Below, piece by piece: positions 34,247-45,469 of a stretch of DNA of 64,000 bases. A model generated the notes under the pieces. That model was given only the letters and a program-made list of their open reading frames with translations. It was not told the origin of the DNA and did not search any database. This stretch comes from Hymenopus coronatus (taxonomy: Eukaryota > Arthropoda > Insecta > Mantodea > Hymenopodidae): positions 93,237,501 through 93,301,500 of the forward strand of contig CM060883.1 of NCBI GenBank assembly GCA_030762935.1. The letters run 5' to 3'. A program made the translations under genes and the position numbers. Every line of letters starts with the position of its first letter. Positions within the stretch are counted from its first letter, which is position 1.

Positions 34247-34515
34247 GCCCTCCGTGGTGTAATGGTTACCATGCTAACTTCATATACACAAAGTCGCGAG
34301 TTCAAACCCAACATAGAATGATGGATTTTTTTGGGCATAAAAATCATTAGCATAGCTTCCTTCGGAAGGGAAGTAAAGCCGTTGGTCCCATGTCATAGAT
34401 TTTTGGCACATAAAAGAACCTCAAGCCTGATAGAGAGGCCTCTGAGCAAAATTAAGCAGTGTTTCACGCCCAATTTAGAATGGGATGCTGAGAACCACAG
34501 TAGTTAAATAACACA
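34247..34515 (+). mobile_element. tRNA-derived SINE (family 3)
   Basis: The head has an A box-like TGGTGTAATGGTTACC (34255-34270) and a B box-like GAGTTCAAACCC (34301-34312). The body includes 'AGCTTCCTTCGGAAGGGAAG' and 'AAAGCCGTTGGTCCCATGTC', a word arrangement common in arthropod tRNA-SINEs. No clear A-tail or target duplication. Confidence 0.7.
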
Positions 34516-35926
34516 TTTATATTTTATCAATGTTTTCTTGGGTCTTTGCTCTTTCTGGGTGACCAGAATGAGGTTCATTTTCAAGAGATATCCAACACCT
34601 TGAAAGTTCACAAAGCCAACTTCCAACATTAGCCCTAGAAGGGGAAGACTTGCCAAAAATAGACACTAAAGAAGCGAAGCATTATTCTGTATTTGACTGC
34701 TTTTGTAGTCATAATATATCATTACTGTGTTTGACTCACTGTTCACAGCATTGTGTGAAATCCTGTGTTGTGGAACTATTGCACACACCCTCCAAGATCA
34801 AAATACATCACTATTTCAAAGTAAAAGTATCTCATTGTCGCCACATTGCTGGTGTAAGAGCTGCTAAAAAAAACTGCCATTGCACCCCTCGAATTTGTAT
34901 AAAAGAATAAGTTAGTTTACATACCATACAAATGATTTTTCAATATGGTTAGTGACATTTTAATAACATGAGGGCAACTGCTTTAATAAATTAATTCTTT
35001 AATTTATATTTTCTGCAAATTGATACAAAACTTGTAAGATATTTCCTTTGGGTCCAATTAGTAAGCCAACTGTCAAATTAAGCAATATATTTATTTATTT
35101 CATGTAAAAGCTTTGGGTATTGAGTATTGTTTTTTTCCTTTAAGTTTGTAAGTGATACGTTTATTTCTTAAGTTTGATAATAAAAATGGAATATTTTGAA
35201 TTTCAAATCTTCATTATTTGACAGATAATGAGTAAAGCATTTTGTTAAGTCATTTAAACCATAGTTTGTATTAAATAGTTTTCAAAACTAAGAATCGCAT
35301 TATGCCACTGCTCCATACAAGGGATAACTGTGTTACATCACACTGCAATTATGATCCATGCATACCTCCACAATAGGAAAATGCTAACCTACAATTTGCT
35401 ATGGAAGATCATTGTAATAAATGGAGCATGCAGTTCAATATCTGTAAAAGATAGATTTTTATTTTGGCTAATTAAATCAAATAATTAATATAGGCTCATT
35501 CAAAAATACCTTTATAGCATTTTGTGATGGATTCCTGACATGGAAACAAGAAAATATGTTCATATAAAAACGTGCTCTAAAATGCTTCGTTTTTGCATTA
35601 TCAATTTATTAATGAAAGCCACCTTCAATGGCTTTCCAAATCCAACCTGATAACTTAATTTACTTAAGCACTCTTTCACAGAAGATTTTGACCTATTTTA
35701 CCCTAGATGTGTAATACATTCCCCCAGTACACCTTACAAGTGCTGTCTACATTCAGAACACTCTCCCAGACTTATTAGAAAATGTGCCTCTGCAAATAAG
35801 AAATGTGAAAATGTGCCTCTGCAAATAACAAATGTGTGGTTTATGGATGATGCTCTAGCACATTTAGTCTCATTGTTTAAAATGCACTGGCTGGTATCTA
35901 GCACAACAAATGGATAGGTAGAGGAG
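34516..35926. other. No gene seen; likely intronic or intergenic
   Basis: AT-rich. The 86-codon frame at 34650-34910 is unrecognised. A 34-bp phrase 'GAAAATGTGCCTCTGCAAAT' is repeated in tandem near 35776-35830. Confidence 0.4.
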
Positions 35927-36470
35927 GTCCACTTCCATAGTCAGCACGTTCCCCCAACCCCAGTCCACTTCCATGGTCAGCATGTTCTCCCAACCCCAGT
36001 GCACATCCATGGTCAGCAGGTTCCCCCAACCCCAGTCCACTTCCATGGTCAGCACGTTCCCCCAACCTCAGTCCACTTCCATGGTCAGCATGTTCTCCCA
36101 ACCCCAGTGCACATCCATGGTCAGCATGTTCTCACAACCCCAGTCCACTTCCATGGTCAGCACGTTCCCCCAACCCCAGTCCACTTCCATGGTCAGCAGG
36201 TTCCCCCAACCCCAGTTCACTTCCATGGTCAGCATGTTCCCCCAACCCCAGTCCAGTTCCCTGATCAGCATGTTCCCCCAACCAGTCCACTTCCATGGTC
36301 AGCACGTTCCCCCAACCCCAGTCCACTTCCCTGATCAGCATGTTCCCCCAACCCCAGTCCACTTCCATGATCAGCATGTTCCCCCAACCCCAGTCCACTT
36401 CCATGGTCAGCATGTTCCCCCAACCCCAGTCCACTTCCATGGTCAGCATGTTCCCCCAACCTCAGTCCTT
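35927..36470 (+). repeat. 36-bp minisatellite, 15 units
   Basis: Unit GTCCACTTCCATGGTCAGCA plus YGTTCCCCCAACCCCA, 36 bp, starting at 35927, 35963, 35999 and so on to 36429. Unit 10 (36251) is 34 bp. Units 3 and 6 share GTGCACATCC and units 2 and 5 share GTTCTCCC, so units 1-3 and 4-6 form a 108-bp higher-order duplication. Because 36 is divisible by 3 and the unit lacks stops, long frames are open on both strands by construction. It lies about 1.55 kb before the Psc-like exon. Confidence 0.97.
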
Positions 36471-38022
36471 TGGATTTTTATCTTTTGGGCACACTTAAAC
36501 CAATAGTTTATGCAGCAGACATCCTCTTAATCTACATGTCATGTAAGCCTACAAAATCATACACTAACTAAAAGTATTTGACATTTAATGCTTTGACGAG
36601 TACATGCGTGTCTAGACGCAAGAGGAGGACATTTGGATCACTTGCTATAAGTGGATTTTCAAAATAGAATGTCACTTTAAAATGTTTTGATTAATAGAAT
36701 TTTGAACCTCAATAAATCGAGAACCAAGGGTTTTGGGACATGTGTTTAAATGATTATTTTTTCTTATTTTGATGTAAGGAACCTGTCCCCAAAGTTTGTA
36801 AAAGAATTTTTGTATCATCCTGTAGATCCAGAAAAAATATGAATGAAACTTGTCATGAATTCATCTTTTGTTGCCAGTAATGCCTATACAAAATGTTACA
36901 GCTCTAGCTTTAATATTTTAGAAAATCACATGTCAAATTTAAGAGAGGGTTTGAGTTGGAATAGAAACACACAATTTTTGAGTGCCTTACCAGTTTCAAG
37001 AACTATTTGATGTTATCATTAGAGACCTCCTGGCTCCTGGTGTTGGTGTCTGTTCTGTAGTGACTTATGTTGACATTTACTTTGGTAATTATGGTGGCAC
37101 CCATTTCAGTGGTGAAAATTTAAAATTCATTAGTGGTGTTTCTGTTTATGATTAAATCTTTTCCCAAGTATCCAACTCTGTATATTTTAGGAGTATAATA
37201 TTTGGTGTGTGATGTTATGATTGGTGGCCCAGAAGTGGTGTGAAATTGCACATTTCTTAACTTTCCATGTGCTCCTGTAGTCTGGTGTCTAATTTTCTTT
37301 TAGTTTTTCCCATATAATTCTGAGCAATTGATTTTGTAAACCCCTGCACTTTTGTTCCTTCAAATTACTGCAGAGTAATTTTTCTAAATTGTATTTATTT
37401 ATTAGAGCTAAGCAATGTTTTATTTTTTGAAGATGATGTGGAATTTGTAGCAAGTGTTTGGGTTTAATTTTCTGAAGCTCATTTTAGTTTCTTGCTGGGT
37501 GACTTTAGTAGTATCCTTGATATGTTTCGGTTTTTTGAATTTTGCTATTTTCTTGTGAGTTTATTTGTGAAGCTGTTGTTTATTGCTGAGTTCACTAACT
37601 CTAAAGTATTCTTGTCTTTATTTTTCTTTGGTTGATAGAGAGTAACCAGACGATATGTTGAACTATTTAGAACAGCTTGTTTGTTTGGGGCTGCCTGAAA
37701 ACTACTGTTTTTATGTACTTTTCAGAATATGCTGGTTTTCTTGTATATACCAAAATTTATATTTTTTTCGGATCTAATATATAGGAGTGATAATGTGGTT
37801 GCATTTTGAACTTCTATATTAAATTGAATCATCTGTTCTTTAAATTGAGTAATTTGATTGTCTTGGGTCGGCTTGCCTGGTACTATTTAAAAAAATGTAA
37901 CGGATGTATATGTTTCTATTCCAGTTCAAACCTTCACTATACTAGCTTATCCAAGTATTATTCACTTATCACTTTAGTGCCCCTTAAAAGAATGTTAATT
38001 AATATTATTTTTTTGTTTGCAG
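36471..38022 (+). other. Probable intron upstream of the Psc-like last exon
   Basis: AT-rich sequence ending in a pyrimidine-rich tract and TTTGTTTGCAG (38012-38022). No RING or RAWUL exon is recognisable in it. T-rich toward the 3' end, as in a long insect intron. Confidence 0.6.
38005..38022 (+). other. Splice acceptor of the Psc-like exon
   Basis: Polypyrimidine run 'TATTTTTTTGTTTGC' followed by AG at 38021-38022. The following codons (AAG ACA CCG CTG) continue in frame as the end of a RAWUL domain, which is why I place the exon start here in phase 0 and do not use an initiation codon. Confidence 0.8.
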
Positions 38023-40845
38023 AAGACACCGCTGGATCTGACATATAGGATATTTGAATGCTGCTGGTCTAGTAACAAAAGAATGAAGTTAGAACATAAT
38101 CCTGATCCTTCAGTAAAAGATCAGGAACAAACTCCAGGAAAGGAGGAGAAAATGGAAGTTGATGGAACATTGGAAACTAATGCTAAAGCAGAAAAAGATG
38201 GAGGGGAAAATAATAGTAGTGGTGCAGAAACGTGGAAGGAGGTGCAATTACAGATCAGTGAAAATGGTGTAATGAGTGTAACCGATATTAGCACAACATC
38301 TCAGGGTGAAGCAAATAATAATACACTGGAGAATTGTATCGCTGAAGGATCTTATTGTTTGAAAACAAAGTATATGGAAAATGAGAAGACACTGGAAGCT
38401 GAATTGATAAAAGACATGAAAGATTCTGTTACCAGTGAAGAGTCAAAAAGTTATCCAGCAACAGCCTCTCTAACTCTAACAACTACAACGTCTTCAATTT
38501 CTTTGGCAACTACAAGCACTACTTCCACTTCTATGGCTGTGAAAATCACTGGTACAGCTTTGCAGAATTGGCCAAAGAAACCAGAGCACCAGAAGGCAAG
38601 TTTAGGAGCAGTAGCACCAACATCCTTCACAGAGGCAGAAAATACCAAAACAAGTATTACACATTCAGCGAAACAAAATCATTCCTCCACTGCCAATCAG
38701 CATACACTGGCTTCAGTTGTTACATCTTCAGGCAGCAGTACAATAACAACAACAACAACATCAGTTCCCAGCCTTGCATCACAGCATAAAAATGATTTAA
38801 GTGTGTTTACAAAGAAGCCAATGGAAATGAATAAGAATATTAAAAAACAGCAACTTTTACAGTCACAACCGCTAGCTTTGAAAGTTTCAACTTCTGTAAC
38901 AACACCCACTGGTAAAGTGAAAGACAGTATTGCCAATAATGTTGTACCAAAGAGAGATTCTCTAAAAACAGCCGTAGTGGCACCTACACAATCTATATTG
39001 ACTAATTCTCTGGCAAGCAGGAAACCTCTTACCTCCAGTGGTAGTTCATCGCCTGTTGGGTATAAGACTCTCAAAACACCCCCTAAAAGCTGGAATCAGA
39101 GTATTACTAGATTAAGCTTTTTATCATCTGCAAAAAATCATACATATGCAGCAAGCACCCCATCAAGTGTGTGTGAAAGCAAAGTAAGACAGCAGGGAAC
39201 AGAGACTGCAGTGACAAGTGGATCAAATAGACAGCAAGGCTACAGTACTGCTGCTGTAGCACCAGCATCACCCACAAAACCAAACAGGTTTTTTAAAATG
39301 CGCATGCCACGCTACTTGGGGAATCCTGCATCTGGTGTAAAACCAATGTATCAGGTTGCAAGTTCCATGAGCAAGCAGGACTTAGCTTCTCAGGCTATCA
39401 GCCAAGCACAATCAAGTTCAAAGCCATTATACCAGATGGCAACAAGTCCACATAACGTAACACCAGCGCACAGTTCTGCTGGACAAAAGTTGCCCTACTC
39501 TAGTGGAAATCCTACCCAAGCTCACTTGCACTCAATGATGGCTTTTCCCATGGGAATGCAGCAGACCAATACGCCATCATCAAATACAAAACCTTTTCCA
39601 TTACCTGCAATGAATCAACAAATGAGAGATTGCAGCTCTCCAGCAGCACATTTGCTGTCTCAGTCATTAGATATTAAACCAATCTACACTAATTCAAACC
39701 AAGTGCAGGAAAAACATCAAGATGTTGGGAATACAGTCCCTCCCACATCATATACATCTTCAACTACCAAAAGTGTAGCTGCAGTTAGTGTACCTTCCAA
39801 TAGCAATCTTACATCCACTTCAAAGTCAAAAAACATTTCAATGAATAAACAGGAATGCATGCCTCAGAATGGAAAATCTAAATCTGAGCTCATCTCTCCC
39901 CCATCATCTAAACATAATAATGTAACAATGATGAAAATAGATCCAAAAACTTTGACCCCCATTGTAGTTGGAGCAAATTCTGCTCCGAATACTCCACCCC
40001 TTCCACATTCACCATCTCCTCCATCACCTATGACTCCACAGAACCTGAAAACACGTTCACAACCATTTCCTCTTGCAGCACATAGTAACTCGAATAAGGG
40101 AAGTCCACCACTGGGTTCTCCTTTTCTTCCTAATCTTCTGTATCCAAGTTTCCCATTTGCTGGCATGGTTGGCAGCAATCGGATGGGGGCAGGACCTTCT
40201 CCACTTGTACGTGCGCCAGGAGGAATGGGTTTAGGTGCTTACCATCCTCTTCCACCGTCTATCAATATGCTGTTTAATCCCCATCATCGAACTCATGCTC
40301 ACAACTTGCCCAGTTCAGGTTCTCAATCCCCGAGCCTAATACCACCTCCAGCTGTCCAGAGGATTCCTGCAAGTGGTGCACATCATAAGAATAGCCCAAG
40401 CCCTAACAAGCATTCACACAGCAGCCCTTCCCCTCTGCCACAGCAGCCACCTAAAGCACAGACTGTAAATGGGCCAGTGGAGGGTACTTCACAAGACGTG
40501 ACAAGAACTGTGAATGGAGATGGTGAAACTAACAGAACTGCGGATAACAGTAAACTCGGTGACAACAGTAATGGTGATGGTAGTGGTAGTGGTGGTGATG
40601 GTGAGCATAGCAGCACTAGTGCATCGGAACAAAGTGTTTCAAATGTTAACAATCTCATAACAGAAAATAAGGTGGCCACTTCAATTGGTGAAAACGGACA
40701 AGCATCAGGTACCAAAAATGATAACTCTGACATAACACATAATGAGTCAAACCAAAAGCAGGAAATAAATGAAACGGGTAACTTTAAAGAAGAAAGCAAG
40801 AAAAATGCAGATGAAGAAAGTAAAACACAAATGGAAAAAACATGA
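38023..40845 (+). CDS. Psc: Polycomb group protein Psc/Su(z)2-like, last coding exon
   Basis: About 940 codons, open from the acceptor to TGA. Residues 1-25 ('KTPLDLTYRIF...NKRMKLEH') match the end of the PCGF RAWUL domain, where BMI1/PCGF2 have a GPLPLKYRV...KRMK run. After this comes a long disordered region rich in Ser, Thr, Pro, Gln and Asn, as in the insect Psc/Su(z)2 C-terminus, which compacts chromatin and blocks remodelling. Conserved islands: 'FFKMRMPRYLGNPASGVKPMY' in two parts (the RMPRYLGNPASG core) near residue 425; KP-[M/L/I]-Y repeats at about 440 (KPMYQ), 466 (KPLYQ) and 551 (KPIYT); 'KIDPKTLTPIVVGANS' near 637; a Pro-rich SP stretch; and an acidic Asn/Glu/Lys tail. The protein acts in nuclear PRC1 with Ring/Sce to keep Hox and other genes silent. 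The N-terminal RING and most of RAWUL must lie on upstream exons that I cannot see. Su(z)2 is the close alternative; in most insects one gene serves for both. Confidence 0.85.
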   Translation, partial: KTPLDLTYRIFECCWSSNKRMKLEHNPDPSVKDQEQTPGKEEKMEVDGTLETNAKAEKDGGENNSSGAETWKEVQLQISENGVMSVTDISTTSQGEANNNTLENCIAEGSYCLKTKYMENEKTLEAELIKDMKDSVTSEESKSYPATASLTLTTTTSSISLATTSTTSTSMAVKITGTALQNWPKKPEHQKASLGAVAPTSFTEAENTKTSITHSAKQNHSSTANQHTLASVVTSSGSSTITTTTTSVPSLASQHKNDLSVFTKKPMEMNKNIKKQQLLQSQPLALKVSTSVTTPTGKVKDSIANNVVPKRDSLKTAVVAPTQSILTNSLASRKPLTSSGSSSPVGYKTLKTPPKSWNQSITRLSFLSSAKNHTYAASTPSSVCESKVRQQGTETAVTSGSNRQQGYSTAAVAPASPTKPNRFFKMRMPRYLGNPASGVKPMYQVASSMSKQDLASQAISQAQSSSKPLYQMATSPHNVTPAHSSAGQKLPYSSGNPTQAHLHSMMAFPMGMQQTNTPSSNTKPFPLPAMNQQMRDCSSPAAHLLSQSLDIKPIYTNSNQVQEKHQDVGNTVPPTSYTSSTTKSVAAVSVPSNSNLTSTSKSKNISMNKQECMPQNGKSKSELISPPSSKHNNVTMMKIDPKTLTPIVVGANSAPNTPPLPHSPSPPSPMTPQNLKTRSQPFPLAAHSNSNKGSPPLGSPFLPNLLYPSFPFAGMVGSNRMGAGPSPLVRAPGGMGLGAYHPLPPSINMLFNPHHRTHAHNLPSSGSQSPSLIPPPAVQRIPASGAHHKNSPSPNKHSHSSPSPLPQQPPKAQTVNGPVEGTSQDVTRTVNGDGETNRTADNSKLGDNSNGDGSGSGGDGEHSSTSASEQSVSNVNNLITENKVATSIGENGQASGTKNDNSDITHNESNQKQEINETGNFKEESKKNADEESKTQMEKT

Positions 40846-42395
40846 GGTATTGATATCCTGCAAATGAAAAGCTTTTTTCATCTCTATTGCATTAAGGGTA
40901 TTTAAATGCAGGTATATTCTAACTTTCTGTTATATAGTATTATTCATGATTAAAATATCTGTTGCCTTCTACAAAATTAGGTGGTTCATTGCACCAGTTT
41001 GTGCATTAGCATGGTGGAAGAACTATTATAATATATTGTTAATGACCCACCTGTTGTAGTTGATCAAGTGCAATCCAAATTGCTTTAGCTTATTGAAAAT
41101 TGTGATAAGAGAAACATTCACTAGTCTATTCTTTTTAAGAGGGCATTCATCACTCTATAGGGCAGCACAAATTACTTTTTAATACTCATGTGATTTATAT
41201 ATAATATAAAGTATGTTGATGCTCATAGACTTTATAGCGTTAAAGATTTTTGTAATTCTTTAGGTATATACATTATATATATATATGTATATATATGTAT
41301 ATAGATATATATATATGTATATAGATATATATATATATCTATATACATACATGCACATTGACTTATCATCGCATATCTGTTACACCTTTCTATCTAATAT
41401 AGTAGTAAGCATACACTAGCACTAGATCTTGCAATAATAGTTTTCACTTTCAGAATAACTCCTGTTATTGTTCAGGATTTAGGTTGTGTTGCATTTGAGA
41501 TTTAGGATGCATTGCCAGCCAGATATTTAAATATTGTTGCTATTACATTGTTAAATATACACTACCACTTATTTGTAAGAATGGGCTTACAGCATTCAAA
41601 GGGTACAAACCCAAAAAATTGTAACCATGCATTAAAAGAAAAGGAAAGAAATTTAACAAAAGCACAGGGTGCTTCTTCAAAATAGTATATGCTGTAAACA
41701 TAAAAAGAGAAGAGATATAATTGAAAGTTAAGTTTTATCCTCAAAGCACTTAACATTTATTCTAAACATGTGTGCTGCAGTATGCTTACTCAGTATGTAC
41801 TGTGTATATCCAGGGTAGAGATTAAATCACTGGACATAGGGATTTAACACAAGAAACTAATTTTTCTCGGATATTCTCTTCTGTTGGTATTAGAGATAAA
41901 TGTTATAAGACTATTATAAATCTTTTTGGGAGACAAGTCTAGGTATTTGTCACTAACATGCAGAAACTGGAGTTATTTTATTACTCTAGCTTCACATAAT
42001 GTGCTAGAACTTATTGGAACACATTTTGGAGATAGCACTCTTCGAAATATATCCCTGCAAGTTGTGATATATTAAGTAATAAAATAATTCCAGTTTGTGT
42101 TTATAAAGGCTATTTTTTAAAATATTAAAAGAAGCAAGTTTATTAATTTTATACCATTAATAATGCTCACTATCATAGACTAACTCATTATAGGCCTGAA
42201 ATAAATGAAAATCATAATATAAAACACAAATTATGGGGGCTTAAATTACTCATATAACATGTTATAGAGCTGTTCACACTAATGAATCATTTCTGATAAA
42301 AAGAACTAGTAAATAAAACTAAAATGACTGTGACTTCAAAATTATGATAATTGACATTATTTCTGCAGTACCATTTACTCTACGATTTGGCACAT
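40846..42395 (+). other. Probable 3'UTR of the Psc-like gene and AT-rich flank
   Basis: No further frame after the TGA. The first AATAAA I see is near 42078, with others near 42199 and 42313, so a 3'UTR of 1.2 kb or more is plausible. Contains the AT microsatellite at 41270-41350. Confidence 0.5.
41270..41350. repeat. (AT)n/GTATATAGATAT microsatellite
   Basis: Alternating 'ATATATATGTATATATATGT', 'ATATAGATATATATATATGT' and its mirror end 'ATCTATATACATAC', giving local palindromes. Confidence 0.9.
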
Positions 42396-42399
42396 AGAA

Positions 42400-43620
42400 T
42401 TAAAACTTGCCGTGAAAGACTAACTGGGTGTGCAACTCTTCCTTATATAGAAGTGAAAGATGTCAACAGAAGTTACTAAAAATCAAAGCTTCGTCTGGTT
42501 GCTCACTACCTGGATGTTTTGACTTGCCACCTAATGCATGGTATGCAGTCAATCTATGAGATGCTCCATGTAGTCAACAGCAGGCTGTTCTACCCCATCA
42601 GGTCACATGATAAAGACCAAACTGGCTGGTGGTGTTGGTTGGAGAGTGGTAGGCTAGGTGATACCCTGACATCCCAAAGTCTCTGACGATTAGCCACAAC
42701 CTTCCTCAAGTGTTCTTCTAGAGCCTTGATGAACTGCTCAACCATACTGTCTGCCTGTGGATGGAGAGGTTTTGTGTACTCCAAGTGGTGCCCAGCTCCA
42801 GTGGTAACCTATAGCAACAAAACAGTCTATGATTATGGATACTTGTTGCCCCAGTGTGGCTCCTGGTCTGTATGCCACATACACATTACATCTACCCAAA
42901 GACTCAGGCAGTAGCACCATTGTTGGAGATTGTCGGTTGGGTCCCAAATGTCCTCCTGAAATCCATGCAGGACTCCAAGGGAGGATAAGCTGCTCTCTCT
43001 CTGGTTCTTCCCATCAGGTGACACCCATTCTTTAAATAGTACTCCTTCCTTGATGTTCATTGGGCCCACTACTCCTGGATGTGATGTCCGCCCAGGTCGG
43101 TCTAGTCCTAGCTTCCACTTCTCCCAGGAATGGTTCCAAGTTGACCTCAGCCCTGCACAATCCCACTTCTGACACCAGTGTAATAAGTCTTAATGGACTT
43201 CAAAATTGGTTACAAAATACTATCTTTAAATCACTGCTGTAAACAATTCTGTAGTACAATTTCCTCGATGCATAGACAGTTGACTGCCCTCTCACACCCC
43301 TGCATAGTTCACTAACACTCATAATCAGACTGACCAATTTAGCTTTCAGCTCTTCCTTATATAGCCATGAATGGTGTCAACAGAAGTTAGTTGAAACGGA
43401 AGCTTCTGGTATGTGCCTATTGTTGCATTCCAAGGCTTCTAGTTACAGCTGTTGCTCTTCCTGTGTTTATTGCATTCCAAGGCTTGTAGTTCCTGGTGCA
43501 CACATACCAAGGCTACATAACAGCTGCCTCTTGCAGCAATCATTGTCAGCTAAGCGTAGTCAGATATTGTATGGTGATTCACTTTTGAACTCGTGTCATA
43601 ATAGTTTTCTTTGAAATTAA
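42400..43620 (-). mobile_element. Ty3/gypsy LTR retrotransposon remnant
   Basis: On the minus strand 42590-42784 reads 'PLHPQADSMVEQFIKALEEH', then 'LRKVV', the integrase core end (TPLHPQSDGxVERFNRTLxxxL); 42960-43070 reads 'EGVLFKEWVSPDGK', from the integrase zinc-finger region. Near 43170 the minus strand has 'TGGTGTCAGAAGTGGGATT', placed like a primer binding site after a 5' LTR. Sequences around 42431-42480 and 43349-43405 share 'CTCTTCCTTATATAG' and 'TGTCAACAGAAGTTA', which fits diverged LTRs carrying a TATA box on the minus strand (CTATATAAGGAAGAG). Most of gag-pol is deleted. Outer limits uncertain. Confidence 0.7.
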
Positions 43621-44409
43621 AATAGATTAATGCAGAAAAATTTATTTTTCATGCTGGATTGTTACATCAAATGCTTTGGTTGCCAACCTGTTGTTTTCTG
43701 CTTTTTTAAGTTCAGACTATTCTGCCATTCTTTTGCATAGGTTTATGTCTACTGTATGTTAGATCTTCCTGATTCTACCTAGTTCTTATTATTTTCTCAC
43801 TTGGGGTTTAGTCTAATGTCTTTTTGCAATCCTGTATCTATATTGTGTAAGATATGCAATCACTGTAATTTGTATACAATAGTGGAGCAATACAATGTTT
43901 TCCAAATATAATTTGCTCCCAAAAAATTAACAGCATTGAGAACAAATGTAGAAGCTTAACCCTTTGACTGCTACATTGTTTTCAATTTGCTAACCCCTCC
44001 ATGCTGCAATAATTAAATTTACATCTAAATTCTTTGTATTTGACCCACATGTTAATGTTTTTAAACCATAGAAATTGCTGCCAATGTTTTAAAAGTATCA
44101 GCAATTTTGCCATTCACTTTCTTTTTAGAAATATATTAAAAACAATATATTCAGATTTTTTTCTTATTTACAAGACAGGGCAGACCAAAATTGGTTTTAT
44201 TAGGAACTACTTGTACCTCACTATAAATATTACACAGAACTTAGGACCTAAACTATATCCTCCCAAGATAAATTTAAGTATTTCTTTTCTGTGATATTTT
44301 TCAAAACATGGGTATACACACAAACCCACATTATATATCCTGGTAGCTTGACATTTTTAGGACCCAAAATTTTAATTTTTTTTTATTTTAACATAGCATC
44401 CTTTAACTA
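43621..44409. other. No gene seen
   Basis: AT-rich. The 86-codon frame at 44034-44294 has no recognised motif. Confidence 0.4.
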
Positions 44410-44640
44410 AGTTGGTCATATTGGACGATGAATGACATTGGTGAAATGATGCTCAAATGATCTCAGAGTCCAAGGAGCATAAAGTTACTCAACATTTGTC
44501 TTTTCAGGATTAGGAAAACCTTGAAGAAAACTTTATATGGGTAAGTTCCCCTAAGAATTGAACTCACAACCTCTTGAGTGTGAGACAGACATGTTACCTA
44601 CACACTTGAAAATGTGTATTATAACATACATGACACGTCC
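44410..44640 (-). mobile_element. SINE (family 2), reverse copy
   Basis: Read on the minus strand: A box-like TGTAGGTAACATGTCTG, B box-like GAGTTCAATTCTTAGG, then 'CTAATCCTGAAAAGACAAAT' and 'TTGAGCATCATTTCACC'. Matches the copy at 7455-7620 in order and spacing. Not a tRNA gene: the acceptor end is missing. Confidence 0.6.
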
Positions 44641-45469
44641 TAGCAGGCTTTGGGTTGTTGTGTTTGTTGTTTTTTTAAGCAGTTGGTAGTAGAGGTGAAA
44701 GTAAGTGTTTCATTGATTCTAAGGAGCTGGTCACCAGATGTTGATTGTCCTGCTATGATTGCTTTAAGAGTGTGGTACTGCTCGAAAATCTCTTGAATAA
44801 GAGAGAGCTGAAATAGTTTTTGTTGTGTATATTGCTTCAGAATGCATCAGAGTTACACCTAAGAGATGAAAAAAGATATTTTAAAGCTTTGAGATGCCTG
44901 AGCTATCTATCCCTGACTGTCTCATTGAATTGAATTTGTGGAGTGTTATCAGCATACAGGTGAGGTCTGCAATAGCCTCCCTTTCTTTCTGACTGCAGCA
45001 CAAGCATTGCTTTCATTTTTAAGTAGCCAGTTAGATAATAGAGGACTTGAATCTCAATTACACTGGTCAACATGAAAATTGCAACATGAGTGGTGTATAC
45101 AACTTTTAATTAATTGAGCACACCTAATGATGAAAATGTTACTAAAAGTTGCGTCTTATTTTTATAGTATGGCACATTACTGATGACAGTTAAAAGAGTC
45201 AGTTGGCCCTATCTTAAGTTTGTTATTTTGAGAAAGGGATTAACAGACAAATCAAGAATTCATTTACGGTCGATCTCTTCAGTGCCTGAGAAGTGAATAT
45301 TACATTTTACTTATGAACAAATGCCACCTAAGTGCATAAATGATCCTTTAGTTTCTGTTACATTTATGGAGAAGTGTTGTTTGCTGTGCAGCAGAGAAAT
45401 ATCACTCCTGTAATAAAAACTGTTTACAATCTTTATTTTGGTGAAATCTGCAAATTAGGAGACCAAGAT
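44641..45469. other. No gene seen
   Basis: AT-rich without a coherent frame. May include upstream decayed parts of the repeat protein that follows. Confidence 0.4.

Noticed and set aside
35927..36470. CRISPR array
   Set aside because: Units are contiguous with no unique spacers, and the genome is eukaryotic.
35973..36506. 177-codon frame and several antisense frames over the minisatellite as repeat proteins
   Set aside because: The 36-bp unit is divisible by three and lacks stops, so long frames appear on both strands automatically; there is no start context or flanking exon support.
40383..40799. Antisense frame of 138 codons in the Psc-like exon
   Set aside because: Shadow of the low-complexity Ser/Pro/Asn-rich coding strand; no motif.
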